A stretch of DNA of 64,000 bases from an uncultured Arthrobacter sp. (GTDB lineage Bacteria > Actinomycetota > Actinomycetes > Actinomycetales > Micrococcaceae). The DNA is taken from the NCBI RefSeq assembly GCF_947493765.1, contig NZ_CANLSZ010000010.1, positions 26,926 through 90,925 of the forward strand, read 5' to 3'. Below, piece by piece: positions 17,277 through 26,395 of the stretch. How positions within the stretch are numbered: the stretch's first letter is position 1; each line of letters begins with the position of its first letter. The notes beneath the pieces were generated by a model that saw only the letters and a list, made by a program, of their open reading frames with translations, was not told where the DNA came from and searched no databases. The position numbers and the translations under genes are program-made.

Positions 17277-18719
17277 GTGGATTTTCACAGGATCGCGTCG
17301 TTGCGCGAGAACCACGCGGGATGGTCGCTGCTGCGTGCCCAGCACGCGCCCCTGGCCCTCGCACTGTTCATGGCGGCCTTCACCGAGCCGAACCAGCGGA
17401 ACCTGGGGCGACAGCACATCGTCGACGTGCTCGACGACGTGCTGTTCGGTGTGCGGGAGAGCCTCGGCGAGGACGCCTTCCCGCGCTCTGCCGCCGACTA
17501 CCTCGACGACTGGGCGGCGCCGGAGAAGGCGTGGCTGCGCAAGTACTACGTGCCCGGCCAGGACGAACCGCGGTACGACCTCACCGCGACCTCCGAGGAC
17601 GCGGTCCGCTGGGTGGAGTCCCTCAAGGGTCGCTCCTTCGTGGCCACGCAGTCCCGGCTCACCAGCATCTTCGCCGTCCTCAAGGCGCTGGTGCAGGGCT
17701 CGGAGACGGACCCGGAGGTGCGCCTGACCGAGCTCCGGCGGCAGCGGGACGCGATCGACGCCGAGATGCAGCGCCTGGAGACCGGTCAGGTCAGCGTCAT
17801 GGGAGCACCGGAGGCTTTGGATCATCTGCAGCAGCTCACCGGTCTCGCCAGGGATCTGCTCGCCGATTTCCGCGAGGTCGAGCAGAACTTCCGCACCCTC
17901 GACCGCGAGGTACGAGAGCACATCACCACGTGGGAGGGGACGCAGGGCGAGCTGCTCGCCTCGATCTTCGCGAACCAGCAGGGCATCACGAGCTCCCTGC
18001 AGGGACGCACCTTCCAGGGGTTCTGGGACTATCTCATGTCCCCGCAGCTCCGCACGGAGTTACGGGATCTGCTGCAGCGGGCCACGCAGATCGACGCGCT
18101 GGCCGGACGGGAGGAACTCCGCGGGCTCGGGACCCTGCACCAGGACTGGCTGCCCGCCGTCGAGCAGACCCAGGCGACCGTCCGGCAGCTCTCCCAGCAG
18201 ATGCGCCGGCTGCTGGACGACAAGGTGTTCCTCGAGAACAAGCGCATCATGCAGCTCATCCGGCGGGTCGAGGGCCGCGCGCTCGCCACCCGCACCCGGC
18301 CGCCGTCGGGCCCCTTCCTGAGCATCGATGCACCCACCGTGGAGGTCGCGCTGCCGTTCGAGCGCCCGCTCTACGAGCCCAGCAGCCGGGTGAGCGTGGA
18401 CGACGTCGTCCACCTCGCCGACGACGCCGACGTCGATGCCGGTGCGCTCTTCGACCAGTTCCACGTGGACACCGAGCGCCTGAACTCACGCATCGAGGCG
18501 CTGCTCGACGACGCCGACCAGGTCACGCTCGCGGAGATCACCACGGCCTTCCCGCTCTCCCAGGGACTGTCCGAGATCGTGGCGTACTATCAGCTGGCCA
18601 CCGAGTCGCCGTGGGCGTCCGTGACCGCGGACAGCACCGAACAGCTCGCCTGGACACTGCCCGATGGCAGCATCCGCGAGGCGACCATCGACCGGATCAT
18701 CTTCGTGAGGCCCTCGTGA
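17277..18719 (+). CDS. jetA: Wadjet anti-plasmid system, JetA (DUF3375, kleisin-like)
   Basis: A 480-residue DUF3375-type protein, the MukF/kleisin-like subunit of Wadjet (also MksF/Ept in actinobacteria). It opens with the characteristic HRIASLRENHAGWSLLRAQHAPL and contains long helices around residues 150-330, consistent with bridging SMC heads. Start is GTG 17277; a nearby ATG at 17273 is in a different frame. Its stop overlaps the jetB start (GTGA), the first of three overlaps in a complete jetABCD operon. Known role of the family: the complex extrudes and cleaves closed circular plasmids. Subtype is most likely I, from the DUF3375 subunit. Confidence 0.92.
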   Translation: MDFHRIASLRENHAGWSLLRAQHAPLALALFMAAFTEPNQRNLGRQHIVDVLDDVLFGVRESLGEDAFPRSAADYLDDWAAPEKAWLRKYYVPGQDEPRYDLTATSEDAVRWVESLKGRSFVATQSRLTSIFAVLKALVQGSETDPEVRLTELRRQRDAIDAEMQRLETGQVSVMGAPEALDHLQQLTGLARDLLADFREVEQNFRTLDREVREHITTWEGTQGELLASIFANQQGITSSLQGRTFQGFWDYLMSPQLRTELRDLLQRATQIDALAGREELRGLGTLHQDWLPAVEQTQATVRQLSQQMRRLLDDKVFLENKRIMQLIRRVEGRALATRTRPPSGPFLSIDAPTVEVALPFERPLYEPSSRVSVDDVVHLADDADVDAGALFDQFHVDTERLNSRIEALLDDADQVTLAEITTAFPLSQGLSEIVAYYQLATESPWASVTADSTEQLAWTLPDGSIREATIDRIIFVRPS

Positions 18720-19366
18720 CCCTGTCCACGCCCGACCACGACTCCGCCACACCTCCCGAGCTCCCGGGTGTGGTGACCCGCCTCTTCAAGGGCGTCGTCT
18801 ACGCCGAGGCGGACGAGAAGACCTGGCAGGCCCTGCTGGCCCTGACCTCCCAGGTACGGGACTACGTGGCCGTACTCGGTCTCGAGCTGATCCTCGACGA
18901 GCCCGAGGGTTACGCCTTCCTCCGCTCCCGCCAGGACGCCGACGGCACCCTGCCCCGCCTGATCCCGCGCCGGCAGCTCACCTTCACCGTGAGTCTGCTG
19001 CTGGCCCTGCTGCGCGGACGGATGCTCGAGTTCGACACGAACAGCAGCGAGCTGCGCCTGGTCATGACGGAGGAGGACATCGCCGACATGGTCTCGGTGT
19101 TCCTGCCGGAGAGCAGCAACGAGGCCCGCGTGCTCGACCGGCTCGGCACCGACATCAAAAAGATCGTGGAGCTGGGGTTCCTCCGGAAGATGCGCGGGCA
19201 GCAGGGCACATACGAGGTGATGCGGATCCTCAAGGCCTTCGTCGACGCGCAGTGGCTCGAGGAGTTCGACGCACGGCTCGCCGACTACCGCGCACTGCTC
19301 ACCGGCGGGGCACGAGCGGACGACGCACCACAGGCACCAGCAGAGGGAGCAGCAGATGAGCACTGA
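18716..19366 (+). CDS. jetB: Wadjet JetB (DUF4194, KITE-like)
   Basis: A 216-residue DUF4194-type protein, the MukE/KITE-like winged-helix subunit (MksE). Recognisable blocks are YVAVLGLELILDEPEGYAFL, RRQLTFTVSLLLALLRGRMLEF and the C-terminal winged-helix region RVLDRLGTDIKKIVELGFL. The GTG start overlaps the jetA stop by four bases and the gene overlaps jetC by eleven bases, so translation is coupled along the operon. It is expected to bind JetA and DNA and to stabilise the SMC complex. Confidence 0.92.
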   Translation: MTLSTPDHDSATPPELPGVVTRLFKGVVYAEADEKTWQALLALTSQVRDYVAVLGLELILDEPEGYAFLRSRQDADGTLPRLIPRRQLTFTVSLLLALLRGRMLEFDTNSSELRLVMTEEDIADMVSVFLPESSNEARVLDRLGTDIKKIVELGFLRKMRGQQGTYEVMRILKAFVDAQWLEEFDARLADYRALLTGGARADDAPQAPAEGAADEH

Positions 19367-22300
19367 GCTCCAGGACAGCCTCTTCACCCTGCCCGATCCC
19401 GCGGAGGACGGCGGCGCACTGCCGGGCTTCCGCCTGCAGCGCCTCGAACTGCTGAACTGGGGCACCTTCCACGGTGGTGTCAGGACCTTCACGCTCGACG
19501 GCGTCAACAGTCTGCTCACCGGCGACATCGGGTCGGGCAAGTCGACGGTGGTGGACGCCATCACCACGCTGCTGCTGCCGGCGAACCGGATCGACTACAA
19601 CAAGGCAGCGGGTGCGCAGAAGAAGGAGCGCAGCCTGATGTCTTACGTGCGCGGCTTCCACAAGAGCACGCGCAGCAGCAGCGGCGAGTACTCGAAGCCC
19701 GTGGCCCTGCGCTCCACCGGCGCGTTCTCCGTGGTGCTCGGGGTGTTCCACAACGCGCAGCTGGACACCACCGTGACCCTCGCAATCACACTGTGGGCCA
19801 CGCAGGAGGCGGGTCAGCCCGCCCGCTTCTACTCCCTCGCCGAGACCGACCAGAGTATTGCCGCCGATTTCTCCGACTTCGGTCAGGACCCCGCGAGGCT
19901 CAAGCGGAAGCTGCGCAGCGCGGGTGTGGCTGTCCACGACTCCTTCGACCCGTATGCCGCAGCATTCAAGCGCCACTTCGGGATCAGCGGCAACCAGGCC
20001 ATGGACCTGTTCCACCGCACCATCTCCATGAAGCAGGTCGAGAACATCACGTCCTTCGTGCGGACCAACATGCTGGAGGAGGACGACGTCGCCGCCCGGA
20101 TCGCGAATCTGATCCACCACTTCGACGACTTGAAACGCGCCCACGACGCCGTCCTGCGGGCCAAGGACCAGATAACCCTGCTGACGCCGATCCGCGAGCA
20201 CTCCGCCCTGCACGCACGTCTGAGCTCGGAGGACGGACTCGCCCGCGTCCAGCGGGACCAGCTGCATCCGTGGTTCACGCAGCAGCAGCTGGACCTCAGC
20301 CTGGAGCACCAGGACGAGCTCGCCCGCACGGCCACCCGGTACCGGGAGGACAGCGCTCTGCTGGGCGCGGAGCTCGCGGCAGCACGGCACGAGCTCTCGG
20401 GGATCCAGGAGGACATCCGCACCAACGGGGGCGGACGGCTGGCGGCGATCGACGCGGAGCTCGCCCGGTCGGAGGAGGAGGCACGGGCACAGCGGGCCCG
20501 CTTCGAGAACTACCGCACCGCCGCCGAGGATCTCGGACTCCGGATCCCCGAGGACCGCGTGCTGTTCGACGCCAACCGGGCGCAACTGGACGAGGTGGAG
20601 ACCGGGCTCCGGGAGCGAACCACGGAGCTGCAGGACCAGCAGACCGCCGTGAGCGTGGAACGCTCCGGCACCGCCGACGAGCTGAAGACCATCGACGTCG
20701 AGCTCGGCTCCCTGCAGTCCCGACCCGATCTGCTCCCCCTCGCCCAGCTCGAGATGCGGCGCAGACTCTGCGAAGGCACGGGCATCGCCGCGACCGAGCT
20801 GCCCTACGCGGGCGAGCTGCTGCGCGTGCGCGACGGCGAAGCCGCGTGGGAGGGCGCGGCCGAGCGGACGTTGCGCGGCTTCGCCCTGTCCCTGCTGGTG
20901 CCGGAGGAGCACTACCGCGCTGTCAGCGCGTGGGTGGAGGGCAACGATCTGCGCGGGCGCCTCGTGTATCGGCGCATCAACGGCAGCTACGCGCCGCAGC
21001 CCGCCGTCCCGGGCACCCTCGCCGGGAAGATCGCCATCAAGGCGGGCACGCCGCTGCGGGACTTCCTGCTCGACGAGCTGACCAGCCGGTTCGACTACGT
21101 GTGCTGCGAGACCATGGAGGACTTCCGGCGTCACCCCAAGGCCCTCACGCTGGGAGGTCAGCTCAAGGGTGGCCGGGGACGCCACGAGAAGGATGATCGC
21201 CAGGGACTCGGCGATCGCCGTCACTACGTGCTCGGCTGGGACAACCACGACAAGATGGCCCGGCTGCACGCCGAGCGTGAGGGGCTGCAGGGTCGGCTCG
21301 CCGGGATCGACGCCCGGCTGGCACGGCTCAACGCATCGCTCGGTGAGCTGGGCCGGAAGAACCAGCACCTGGGAACCGTCCGCGCCGTCACGGGATTCGC
21401 CGAGATCGGCTGGCAGTCCACCTCCCGCAGGATCGCGGACCTGACCACCGAACGCGCCGAGCTGGAGGCGGCGAGCGACGTCCTGCAGCAGCTCACCCGG
21501 TCCGAGACCGATCTGCAGGTACGCCTGGCGAAGCTGGACACGCGCAACACCACGCTCCAGCAGCGCATCGGCGCCAACGAGAAGGACGCACGCGACATCG
21601 CGGAGACCATCGCGGAGTGCCGCGGGATCCTGGACACGACTCCCCTGACGGGCGACGACGCCGTGCTCACCGCTATCGCCCGCCTCGCGTCCGAGACCCT
21701 GGACGGGAAGTCGCTCACGTACCGGAACACCGCCGCGACGGAGACCGCGGCGCGTTCTGTCCTCACGGCGACCATCGACGCCCTGACCAAGCGCATCGCG
21801 ACGGCCGCGGCGTCCACCGTGCGGCAGATGGCGGACTTCCGCAACGCCTACCCCACGGAGACCGCGGACCTGGACGCGTCGCTCGAGGCGTCCGCGGACT
21901 ACGACCGCATGCTCGATCAGCTGACCAGCAACGACCTGCCGCGGTTCGAGGCCCACTTCAAGGAGTCGCTGAACCAGAACACCATCCACGAGGTGGTGGC
22001 GTTCAACGCCTTCCTGGACAGCCGCCGGCAGGACATCGTCGGCCGGATCGACGAGATCAACGCGTCCCTGGCGGACATCGACTACAACCCGGGCCGCCAC
22101 ATCCAGCTCGAGCACCAGAGCACGTCCGACCTCGACGTGCGCCAGTTCGGGACGGATCTGCGGGCGTGTTCGGAGGGCAGTCTCGGGGACACCGAACAGT
22201 ACTCCGAGCAGAAGTACCTGCAGGTGGCGCGCCTGATCGAGCGCTTCCGCGGTCGCGAGGGATACACGGCCCTGGACGAGCGGTGGACGGCGCGGGTCAC

Positions 22301-22754
22301 CGACGTGCGGAACTGGTTCACGTTCTCGGCGTCGGAGAAATGGACGGAGACCGGCGAGGAGTTCGAGCACTTCACCGATTCGGGCGGGAAGTCCGGCGGG
22401 CAGAAGGAGAAGCTCGCCTACACCATCCTCGCCGCGGCGCTCGCCTTCCAGTTCGGCCTCGGCGCTGCGAGGAACGGTGCCCGGAGCTCCAGGTCCGTGG
22501 GCCGCAGCTTCCGGTTCGTGGTGATCGACGAGGCCTTCGGGCGCGGCTCGGACGAGTCGGCGCGCTACGGTCTGGAGCTGTTCAAGCGCATGGAGCTGCA
22601 GCTGCTGATCGTCACCCCGCTGCAGAAGATCCACGTGATCGAGCCGTACGTGTCCCATGTGGGCTTCGTGGCCAATACCGCCGGTGACGATTCGCAGCTG
22701 CGCAACATGACCATCGAGGAGTACCGCGAGGAGAAGGAGCGCCGTGCCCGCTGA
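19356..22754 (+). CDS. jetC: Wadjet JetC (MukB/SMC-like ATPase)
   Basis: A 1132-residue SMC-like ATPase (MksB). Walker A is GDIGSGKST at about 56-64; the two halves of the ATPase are joined by long charged coiled coils with a hinge region near the middle; near the C-terminus are the signature SGGQKEKLAYTI (about 1012) and Walker B FVVIDEAFGRGSDES (about 1055). Length fits the MukB-like Wadjet subunit. It overlaps jetB by eleven and jetD by eleven bases. This motor is known to drive DNA loop extrusion in the system. All ATPase motifs are intact, so it should be active. Confidence 0.94.
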   Translation: MSTELQDSLFTLPDPAEDGGALPGFRLQRLELLNWGTFHGGVRTFTLDGVNSLLTGDIGSGKSTVVDAITTLLLPANRIDYNKAAGAQKKERSLMSYVRGFHKSTRSSSGEYSKPVALRSTGAFSVVLGVFHNAQLDTTVTLAITLWATQEAGQPARFYSLAETDQSIAADFSDFGQDPARLKRKLRSAGVAVHDSFDPYAAAFKRHFGISGNQAMDLFHRTISMKQVENITSFVRTNMLEEDDVAARIANLIHHFDDLKRAHDAVLRAKDQITLLTPIREHSALHARLSSEDGLARVQRDQLHPWFTQQQLDLSLEHQDELARTATRYREDSALLGAELAAARHELSGIQEDIRTNGGGRLAAIDAELARSEEEARAQRARFENYRTAAEDLGLRIPEDRVLFDANRAQLDEVETGLRERTTELQDQQTAVSVERSGTADELKTIDVELGSLQSRPDLLPLAQLEMRRRLCEGTGIAATELPYAGELLRVRDGEAAWEGAAERTLRGFALSLLVPEEHYRAVSAWVEGNDLRGRLVYRRINGSYAPQPAVPGTLAGKIAIKAGTPLRDFLLDELTSRFDYVCCETMEDFRRHPKALTLGGQLKGGRGRHEKDDRQGLGDRRHYVLGWDNHDKMARLHAEREGLQGRLAGIDARLARLNASLGELGRKNQHLGTVRAVTGFAEIGWQSTSRRIADLTTERAELEAASDVLQQLTRSETDLQVRLAKLDTRNTTLQQRIGANEKDARDIAETIAECRGILDTTPLTGDDAVLTAIARLASETLDGKSLTYRNTAATETAARSVLTATIDALTKRIATAAASTVRQMADFRNAYPTETADLDASLEASADYDRMLDQLTSNDLPRFEAHFKESLNQNTIHEVVAFNAFLDSRRQDIVGRIDEINASLADIDYNPGRHIQLEHQSTSDLDVRQFGTDLRACSEGSLGDTEQYSEQKYLQVARLIERFRGREGYTALDERWTARVTDVRNWFTFSASEKWTETGEEFEHFTDSGGKSGGQKEKLAYTILAAALAFQFGLGAARNGARSSRSVGRSFRFVVIDEAFGRGSDESARYGLELFKRMELQLLIVTPLQKIHVIEPYVSHVGFVANTAGDDSQLRNMTIEEYREEKERRAR

Positions 22755-24042
22755 GGCACCGGGTCGGTGGACCACGCTGGCCGATCTGCGGGCCGCGTCC
22801 GAAAAGGCGTGGGACCGGGGCGCCCTCCTGCGCGACGTGCTGGAGCCCACCGGTACCTACCCCCGACGTCGTGCGCTGAAGAAACCCACGGCCGCCGAGC
22901 TGCGCGACCACTACCCCGCCGCCCGGCGCTGGGCGGGCGAGCTCACCGCCGCCGCGGGAGCCTACGACGTCGAATTCGTGGAGCTCGGCAGCACCACCAT
23001 CGGCGCCAATCAGGTGCCCGCCGCGGTCGTCTTCGCGGCGGTCGACGACGAGATCTCGTTCGTGGGCAAGACCCGCGACGCGCGGAGCGCCGTCGAGCTG
23101 GCGCGGCGCCTCGCGGAGCTCGACCCCGGTCTCCGCGTGTGGGCCGTCGCCCGGCCGCTCCGGCTCGTGGAGTCGGGCGAGGACGCGCTGACGGCCGCGC
23201 GGGTGGCCGTGTGGCTGCGCGATCATCCGGACCCGGGCATCCATGTGCGCCAGCTCGGACTCCCCGGCGTGCACACGAAGTTCGTCGAGGGCCACCGCCA
23301 GACCATCGACGAGATGGTGACCGCATTGCAGACAGGGCCCGCCGACCCGGATCCCGCGACAACGCCGTCCGGTGAGCTGCAGACCGGGCTGCAGGCAGAT
23401 CCCGCCGGATCGGATCCCTCGACCACTCCTTCCGACGAGCTGCCCGCCCTCGCCCGCCGCACAGCGGGACGCACGCCTACTGCCCGCTTCGCGGCCCGCC
23501 ACGGTTTCCTGCGGGCACCCGAGCGCGTCCGTTTCCGGCTGCTCGATCCTGGCCTCGAGGTACTCGGCGGCGCCCGGGACATCACCGTCACCGCCGAGGC
23601 CTTCGCCGAACTCGGTCTCCCGATGGAGCGCGTGGTCGTCACGGAGAATCTGGTCAACTTCCTCTCGCTCCCGGACAGTCCCGGCACCCTGGCCCTCTTC
23701 GGTGAGGGATACGGCTTCTCCGCCCTGCAGGATGCCGCGTGGTTGCGGTCCTGCAGGGTGGACTACTGGGGGGATCTGGACACGCACGGCTTCCGCATCC
23801 TGGATCAGCTGAGATCCCTCCATCCGCACGTGGCCAGCGTGCTCATGGACGAGGAGACGCTGCTGGAGCACCGGGACCGCTGGGGTATGGAGCCGTCGCC
23901 GTCGCGCGCGGTCCTCACCCGGCTGACGGCGGAGGAGTGGGTGGCGTACGACGCCCTACGGGAGGACCGCCATGGTCCGTCGGTACGGCTGGAGCAGGAG
24001 CTTGTCCGGTGGCAGTGGGCCCTGGATCGGCTGCTGCTCTAG
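22744..24042 (+). CDS. jetD: Wadjet JetD (DUF3322/DUF2220, Toprim nuclease)
   Basis: A 432-residue nuclease subunit (MksG) related to topoisomerase VI subunit A. The Toprim catalytic residues are visible: the Glu in VVTENLVNF (about 302) and the acidic pair in YWGDLDTHGF (about 343). It cleaves DNA once the SMC motor stalls on a small circle. Start GTG 22744 overlaps jetC. Odd feature: a Pro/Thr/Asp-rich linker at about residues 195-233 between the N-terminal DUF3322 part and the catalytic part consists of two degenerate copies of an 18-residue unit, which looks like a recent internal duplication. Confidence 0.92.
   Translation: MPAEAPGRWTTLADLRAASEKAWDRGALLRDVLEPTGTYPRRRALKKPTAAELRDHYPAARRWAGELTAAAGAYDVEFVELGSTTIGANQVPAAVVFAAVDDEISFVGKTRDARSAVELARRLAELDPGLRVWAVARPLRLVESGEDALTAARVAVWLRDHPDPGIHVRQLGLPGVHTKFVEGHRQTIDEMVTALQTGPADPDPATTPSGELQTGLQADPAGSDPSTTPSDELPALARRTAGRTPTARFAARHGFLRAPERVRFRLLDPGLEVLGGARDITVTAEAFAELGLPMERVVVTENLVNFLSLPDSPGTLALFGEGYGFSALQDAAWLRSCRVDYWGDLDTHGFRILDQLRSLHPHVASVLMDEETLLEHRDRWGMEPSPSRAVLTRLTAEEWVAYDALREDRHGPSVRLEQELVRWQWALDRLLL
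23326..23442 (+). repeat. internal duplication in the jetD linker
   Basis: Two 54-base units (23326-23379 and 23389-23442) encode LQTGPADPDPATTPSGEL and LQADPAGSDPSTTPSDEL, identical at 12 of 18 residues, separated by three codons. The repeat keeps frame and lies in the inter-domain linker of JetD. Confidence 0.75.
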
Positions 24043-24122
24043 GCGCTCCTGTCCTCGGATTGCCGCCGGCGGCCATGCACCGACGATTCGTCAATGGCCC
24101 TGGCAGCCCCGATTCGGCCTAC

Positions 24123-24959
24123 TCAGCACGCCCGGTACAGGTACGCGCGGTCACCGGGCTTGGTCAGGTCCCTGTCCCGCAGGACCATGGACTCCGGCCG
24201 GTCCGGGGCCGTACACGGGTCCTCGACTCCGGACTCCTCCGGATATTCAATGCCCAGGACCGCTGTGCCGTAGGCGTCGGCGTAGTCCGCGCACTCGTCG
24301 AACTCGACACACTGCTCCGCCACGGCGAAGTCGAACCCGACGTCCTTGAACGTGGCGGACTCCTCGGCCGCGTTCTTCTGTCCCACGAGCATCCCGAGGT
24401 CGTGGCTGTGCTCCACGAGCATGGCGGCGAGCTCCAGATTGTCCGGGAGAGTAAGGAGCCCGTCGGACCGGGTGTAAGAGTCGAGATTGTCCAGCTCCAC
24501 GGCCTCGTACCCCTTGTCGGCACACTCCTGCAAACCCACGCCGATCCGCTCGGCGATCGCAGTGCGCTGGTCCGCCGTCGAGGTATCGAGCAGGAACTCG
24601 TCCGGCCATTCGGGATCGGCCAACGGTACGCCGTCGACCAGCAGTACGAGCCCGTCCGCGCCCCAGGACGCCGATTCCTCCGGCTGCGTCTGGAACCCGT
24701 TCAGATAGCAGACGGAGTAGAGATCCGCGGCAGGCGGATCCGAGACGTCGCGCACCACCACCTGGACACCGGTAGCGGGCTCGTACGCACCGCCCAGCTG
24801 GTAGTCCAGTCGAGCACCCGCCGGAAAGGCGTCAGATACGGCAACGCCGTCGGTCGAAGACTCCTCACTGAGCGCCGACGACGCCTCCTGCGTTCCCGAG
24901 CACCCTGCCAGCGCAGTCACGAGGACCGCGACCATGCAGAGCGTCGGCGGGATTCTCAT
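24123..24959 (-). CDS. GH114-like glycosidase lipoprotein
   Basis: A 278-residue exported lipoprotein: signal MRIPPTLCMVAVLVTALAGC with lipobox LAGC at residue 20. The mature part matches the GH114 (endo-alpha-1,4-polygalactosaminidase) pattern: an early LDYQLGG, a barrel strand GYEAVELDNLDSY, HDLGMLVGQKNA and FDFAVAEQCVEFDEC. ATG 24959 gives the best signal peptide; an ATG at 24980 would add seven residues. No strong ribosome site. It is expected to attack galactosamine-containing polysaccharide outside the cell; specificity is inferred from family only. Confidence 0.75.
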   Translation of the reverse strand: MRIPPTLCMVAVLVTALAGCSGTQEASSALSEESSTDGVAVSDAFPAGARLDYQLGGAYEPATGVQVVVRDVSDPPAADLYSVCYLNGFQTQPEESASWGADGLVLLVDGVPLADPEWPDEFLLDTSTADQRTAIAERIGVGLQECADKGYEAVELDNLDSYTRSDGLLTLPDNLELAAMLVEHSHDLGMLVGQKNAAEESATFKDVGFDFAVAEQCVEFDECADYADAYGTAVLGIEYPEESGVEDPCTAPDRPESMVLRDRDLTKPGDRAYLYRAC

Positions 24960-25057
24960 GAGCTGACAATAATCCGTCATCGGGGGGCTGCGCCGATGAC
25001 GAACCGGTGCTCGTCCTGAGGAAGCCGTGATGTCCGCAACCGGTCGGATCGCTGTCG

Positions 25058-26395
25058 CTATTCGCAGCCCACGCCGTCACCGTCGCGGTCGAACTTGGGC
25101 TGGAACCCGGGTGAGGCTGCTGTGATCGGAGCTGCACCGGCCGCACGGACCGCGTCGCAGTTCTGGTAATAGGGAGCTGCGGGGGCAGGAGCCGCCGGCA
25201 CGGCAGGTGCTGGAGCGGGTACCGGCGCGGGAGCGGGAGCTGGGGCAGGCGCCGGAGCAGGAGCGGGCGCTGGGGCCGGAGCAGGCGCCGGAGCAGGAGC
25301 GGGCGCTGGGGCCGGGGCCGGCGCCGGCGGTGCGGCCTCTGTCGGCTGCGCGACCGACGGTGCCATCTGATTGGTCGGGGCAAGGATCCCGTTGCAATCG
25401 GAGAGGATCCGCTTCATGGCGTCATGCTCGGCCTGGGTGACCCAGAGCGTGTAGGTCGCCTTGACCGAGACCTGCCGCGCCACGTACTCGCAGCGGTAGC
25501 CGGTGTTCGGCGGCAGCCAGGTGGCGGCGTCGCCCGCGCCCTTCTGCTGGTTCGCCGGGCCGTCCGCGGCCTGCAGATTCAGCGGATCATTGGCGAAGGC
25601 CACCCGCTGGTCGAAGGTCAACTGCTGCGCGCCCTTCTGCCAGGCGTCGGCCAGGGCCACCACGTGGTCGATCTGCACCTCGCTGCTCGTGGACTGTCCG
25701 CGCTGGAAATCGATGATGGTTCCGGTGTAGGGATCGTCCAGCACACCGGATTCGACCTTGCAGGGCACGGAGTTCGTGTGGACGATGTCGCTGAGATCAC
25801 GGTTGAGGATGTCGTTGCGGGTATCGCAGCCATTGCGATCGACGTCGAGCCAGGCCCGGCCGAACTCCTCGCGGTCGTAGCCCGTCTTCGGAGCACGGCC
25901 CTTGACGGCCAGGGTCTCCAGCAGCGCGAGCGCCTCGGTATTGGCCTCGGGCTGCTTGGCCGGCGCGGACGGATCCCCCGACGCCTCGGCAACAGCGTCC
26001 GGATCGAGTGGTGCAACGTCCGGCGTCGTGCCGGCGGTGGCGGAGGGCGTCGGCGTAGGTGTCGGCTTCGGAGTCGGTGTTGCGGACCGTGTGGGCGACG
26101 GCGTGCTGGTCGGTCCGCTGCTCGCCTCGTCCGACGGCTCCGCAGCCTCCTCGGAGGCCTGTTCCGCAACGGCGGTGGGGACAGTCTCGTCCGCCGGCGC
26201 GATCGCCCCACCCACCAGGAGAGCGACGACGGCCACCCCCGCGGTGATGCCGCCGGCCCGGCGACCGCCGAGACGAGCCCAGGAAGGTCTATTGGTCAGC
26301 AGCGTGTAGAGGCCGGTGAAGAACGCGAAGGTCGCGGCCATGATCAAGGCACCGCTGATGCCGCTAGTGATGAGACCGATAACGATCAGGAACAA
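25058..26395 (-). CDS. membrane-anchored HNH (DUF1524) nuclease with Excalibur domain
   Basis: A protein of about 445 residues: two N-terminal membrane helices (1-34 and about 49-66), a Ser/Thr/Pro-rich stalk, a DUF1524-type HNH nuclease domain (TGYDREEFGRAWLDVD, then the HNH histidine in QIDHVVALADAWQKGA and later NDPLNLQA), a long Pro-Ala linker, and a C-terminal Excalibur calcium-binding motif FDRDGDGVGCE. The start is doubtful: the only usable codon is TTG 26395, inside the first hydrophobic stretch; an open frame extends about 35 codons upstream without ATG, GTG or TTG. Likely a surface or secreted nuclease. Confidence 0.82.
   Translation of the reverse strand: MFLIVIGLITSGISGALIMAATFAFFTGLYTLLTNRPSWARLGGRRAGGITAGVAVVALLVGGAIAPADETVPTAVAEQASEEAAEPSDEASSGPTSTPSPTRSATPTPKPTPTPTPSATAGTTPDVAPLDPDAVAEASGDPSAPAKQPEANTEALALLETLAVKGRAPKTGYDREEFGRAWLDVDRNGCDTRNDILNRDLSDIVHTNSVPCKVESGVLDDPYTGTIIDFQRGQSTSSEVQIDHVVALADAWQKGAQQLTFDQRVAFANDPLNLQAADGPANQQKGAGDAATWLPPNTGYRCEYVARQVSVKATYTLWVTQAEHDAMKRILSDCNGILAPTNQMAPSVAQPTEAAPPAPAPAPAPAPAPAPAPAPAPAPAPAPAPAPAPAPVPAPAPAVPAAPAPAAPYYQNCDAVRAAGAAPITAASPGFQPKFDRDGDGVGCE
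25186..25331 (-). repeat. Pro-Ala low-complexity repeat
   Basis: GC-rich short repeats encoding alternating Pro and Ala residues between the nuclease and Excalibur domains of the HNH protein. Boundaries are approximate. Probably a stiff cell-wall-spanning linker; the DNA repeat is prone to length change. Confidence 0.8.

Noticed and set aside
19299..22850. 1183-codon open frame antisense to jetC
   Set aside because: It lies exactly opposite the well-supported SMC ATPase gene and arises from the GC-rich third codon positions; its translation is low-complexity with no domain.
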